43,533 nt of DNA from Thermodesulfobacteriota bacterium. GTDB taxonomy: Bacteria; Desulfobacterota_D; UBA1144; Nemesobacterales; UBA2774. A program made the translations under genes and the position numbers. The notes under the pieces are model-generated. The model worked only from the letters and a program-made list of their open reading frames with translations. It was not told where the DNA came from and did no database searches. Positions 42,149 through 43,533 of this stretch are shown in pieces; position 1 is the stretch's first letter; every line of letters starts with the position of its first letter. The stretch covers positions 1 through 43,533 of the forward strand of contig JBCCIH010000001.1 in assembly GCA_039028315.1 (NCBI GenBank). Direction: 5' to 3'.

Positions 42149-43003
42149 ATGAGAATACCGATAACATTGTTATTATTTACCATAATTGCACTAGTAGCGA
42201 TTGTTACCGTGGCATGCAAACAAACCCAGGAACCGGCTCAAGATAATCAAGTTGTAGAGGAAACTCAGATATCTGATCAAACCCCGGAGGCTTCTGTGGA
42301 GATAGTAGCTGGAAAAAGATCTCCAGGTTTCTCCGGTGCTAAAGCACGTTTCACCAATCTTACAGATGGCGAAGTTCTAAAGAGCAATGAGCTTTCTGTT
42401 GTAGTAGATGTTGAAAACTACCAGTTAGGAACTCAAACAAATACGCCAAGAGCCAAAGAGATTGCAAATTCTGCTCAAGGACAGCACGCTCATATTATTT
42501 TGGATAATGACCCGTACTTCGCGGATTATGAAGCGGGAGTACCTTTTGATATTGGAACATTAGATGAAGGCGCTCACACCCTGATCGTATTCCCTAGCCG
42601 CTCGTACCATGAAAGTGTAAAGGCGGATGGTTCAATAGATATAGTAAATTTTTATGTTGGAAAGCAACAAGGCGAGTTTATGCTCGATGAGTCTAAGCCG
42701 AACGTTATTTATAGCCGTCCTAAAGGAAAATATGAAGGCAAAGATGCTGAAAAGATTATGCTCGATTTTTATTTGATTAACGCTGAACTTGGAGATGATT
42801 ATCAAGCTAAGTATACAATCCGCAAAGACGAAGCCGATGCTACTGAATACACTATTACTATGACTGAATGGACCCCTGCATTTGTAACAGGACTTACTTC
42901 GGGAGACTATATAATTACTTTACAGCTACTTGACGGGAACGGGAATATTGTGGAAGGCCCGTTTAATAATACAGAAAGGAAAATTACAGTTGCAACTGAG
43001 TAA
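42149..43003 (+). CDS. Lipoprotein of unknown function
   Basis: 284 aa. Lipobox TVAC23, followed by a Gln/Glu-rich linker. The first domain has FTNLTDGEVLKSNELSVVVDVENYQLG and GQHAHIILDNDPYFADYE, the second a beta-sandwich-like AKYTIRKDEADATEYTITMTEWTPAFVTGL. The His-containing motif QHAHIILDN is shared, to my recollection, with uncharacterised bacterial lipoproteins. It stands alone with AAAGGAG before the ATG and a terminator after. Confidence 0.85.
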   Translation: MRIPITLLLFTIIALVAIVTVACKQTQEPAQDNQVVEETQISDQTPEASVEIVAGKRSPGFSGAKARFTNLTDGEVLKSNELSVVVDVENYQLGTQTNTPRAKEIANSAQGQHAHIILDNDPYFADYEAGVPFDIGTLDEGAHTLIVFPSRSYHESVKADGSIDIVNFYVGKQQGEFMLDESKPNVIYSRPKGKYEGKDAEKIMLDFYLINAELGDDYQAKYTIRKDEADATEYTITMTEWTPAFVTGLTSGDYIITLQLLDGNGNIVEGPFNNTERKITVATE

Positions 43004-43024
43004 AAACTGTAAATAGTCAATAAT

Positions 43025-43049
43025 AAAGGGGAGATAAATCTCCCCCTTT
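43025..43049 (+). terminator. Terminator after the lipoprotein gene
   Basis: AAAGGGGAG pairs with CTCCCC(C)TTT around ATAAAT; the stem is GC-rich with a bulged C, and CTTTATT follows. Confidence 0.8.
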
Positions 43050-43137
43050 CTTTATTATCATATTGTTTAAACGCAGTTATTTGTTGCTTTAATCCTTATG
43101 GCATCATTTATTGAGTGATGCTTTTTAAATCTAGATC

Positions 43138-43533
43138 CTATTGGGTAGCATCTAGGTCCGTATCCACGATATCCTGGACGTCCTGCCCCTTGTCCATCAT
43201 CCCCTTAGCGTCCTGACCTTTATCGACCATGTCCTTGGTGCCTTGGGCTTTATCCATCATATCCTGCCCTTGCTGCATGGCGTCTTGGCCCTGTTTCATC
43301 ATGTCCTGCCCTTGCTGCATAGCATCCTGGCTCTTATCCATCATACCCTTGGCTTCTTGCCCTTCGTCCACCACATCCTCGCCTTCTTGCATTGCATCTG
43401 TGGCTTCATCTACAGTATCAACTTGGTCCATCATGTCTTTGGCATCCTGACCTTTATCGACCATGTCCTTAGCATCTTGGCCTGTATCCATAACATCTTT
43501 GCCATCTTGCATTGCATCTGTGGCTTCATCTAC
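43138..43533 (-). CDS. Repetitive acidic Gln/Asp/Met-rich protein, 3' part
   Basis: The frame is open to the window edge on the minus strand (VDEATDAMQDGKDV before the first internal ATG), so the 5' end lies beyond 43533. The visible 131 residues are repeats of about 7-10 residues (GQDAKDMMDK, GQDAMQQ, GQDMMKQ, VDEATDAMQ). The VDEATDAMQ(D/E)GxDV block occurs at the window edge and again inside. There is no hydrophobic core; the pattern suggests an amphipathic, coiled-coil or filament-like structure. Function unknown; it ends at TAG. Confidence 0.78.
   Translation of the reverse strand, partial: VDEATDAMQDGKDVMDTGQDAKDMVDKGQDAKDMMDQVDTVDEATDAMQEGEDVVDEGQEAKGMMDKSQDAMQQGQDMMKQGQDAMQQGQDMMDKAQGTKDMVDKGQDAKGMMDKGQDVQDIVDTDLDATQ
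43138..43533. repeat. Coding tandem repeats
   Basis: Short imperfect direct repeats such as TCCTGCCCTTGCTGCAT (twice) and GACCTTTATCGACCATGTCCTT-like units underlie the repeat protein. The spacing is in multiples of three, so the repeats are protein-driven, not CRISPR. Confidence 0.8.

Noticed and set aside
43138..43533. CRISPR array suspected from repeated DNA
   Set aside because: Repeats are short, irregular and in phase with one open reading frame, without spacers.

Overview
The window looks like chromosomal DNA from a low-GC, Gram-negative, free-living bacterium. The evidence is A+T-rich intergenic DNA, Sec and lipoprotein signal peptides, an outer-membrane beta-barrel protein, a periplasmic HtrA protease and a BamE-like protein. 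The gene mix (Thi4-type thiazole synthase, membrane pyrophosphatase, RpoS/RpoD-like sigma factor, spore-photoproduct-lyase-like radical SAM protein, acyl-CoA dehydrogenase with a TetR regulator) would suit an uncultured lineage near Desulfobacterota or Candidatus Dadabacteria. That placement is a guess from gene content, not a phylogeny.

Layout. 1-5.8 kb: 3' part of a YyaL/DUF255 protein, a 52-codon acidic ORF, mnmG, an SCP2 protein, the radical SAM protein and a sulfotransferase. 5.9-10.1 kb (mostly minus strand): a sigma-70 factor with a near-consensus promoter, a SPOR protein, tRNA-Leu(CAG), a FIST protein and a PPOX-fold protein. 10.2-16.1 kb: prs-rplY-pth-hppA, then rpsF-rpsR-rplI behind a convincing S6:S18-type autoregulatory leader. 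16.1-23.7 kb: a secreted protein, Thi4, a degenerate archaemetzincin-like protein, RidA, HtrA, a flavin monooxygenase, a VOC protein and an OmpA-domain protein. 23.8-32.1 kb: a FemAB-like acyltransferase, clpS-clpA, a BamE-like protein, a thioredoxin-like protein, a TetR/acyl-CoA dehydrogenase pair with a visible operator, a duplicated secreted protein, a cupin and tag. 32.1-33.7 kb: a DEAD-box helicase.

The most striking region is 33.9-41.8 kb. A Fur/Zur-family regulator is preceded by a consensus promoter whose -10 box and start are covered by a perfect 11-1-11 palindrome. It is followed by CbiM-CbiQ-CbiO (an ECF metal importer), a small His/Cys-rich secreted protein, an outer-membrane porin-like protein, a ZnuA-like binding protein, ZnuC, ZnuB and a lipoprotein with a catalytically broken nuclease fold. 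Together they could carry a transition metal across both membranes under one metal-sensing repressor. The metal (Zn, Ni, Co or Mn) cannot be read from the sequence.

The right end holds a second lipoprotein and the 3' part of a highly repetitive protein that runs off the window. I saw no insertion sequence, prophage, CRISPR array or integrase. The only gene-free stretch over 300 bases is 33662-33983, which holds the regulator's promoter and operator.
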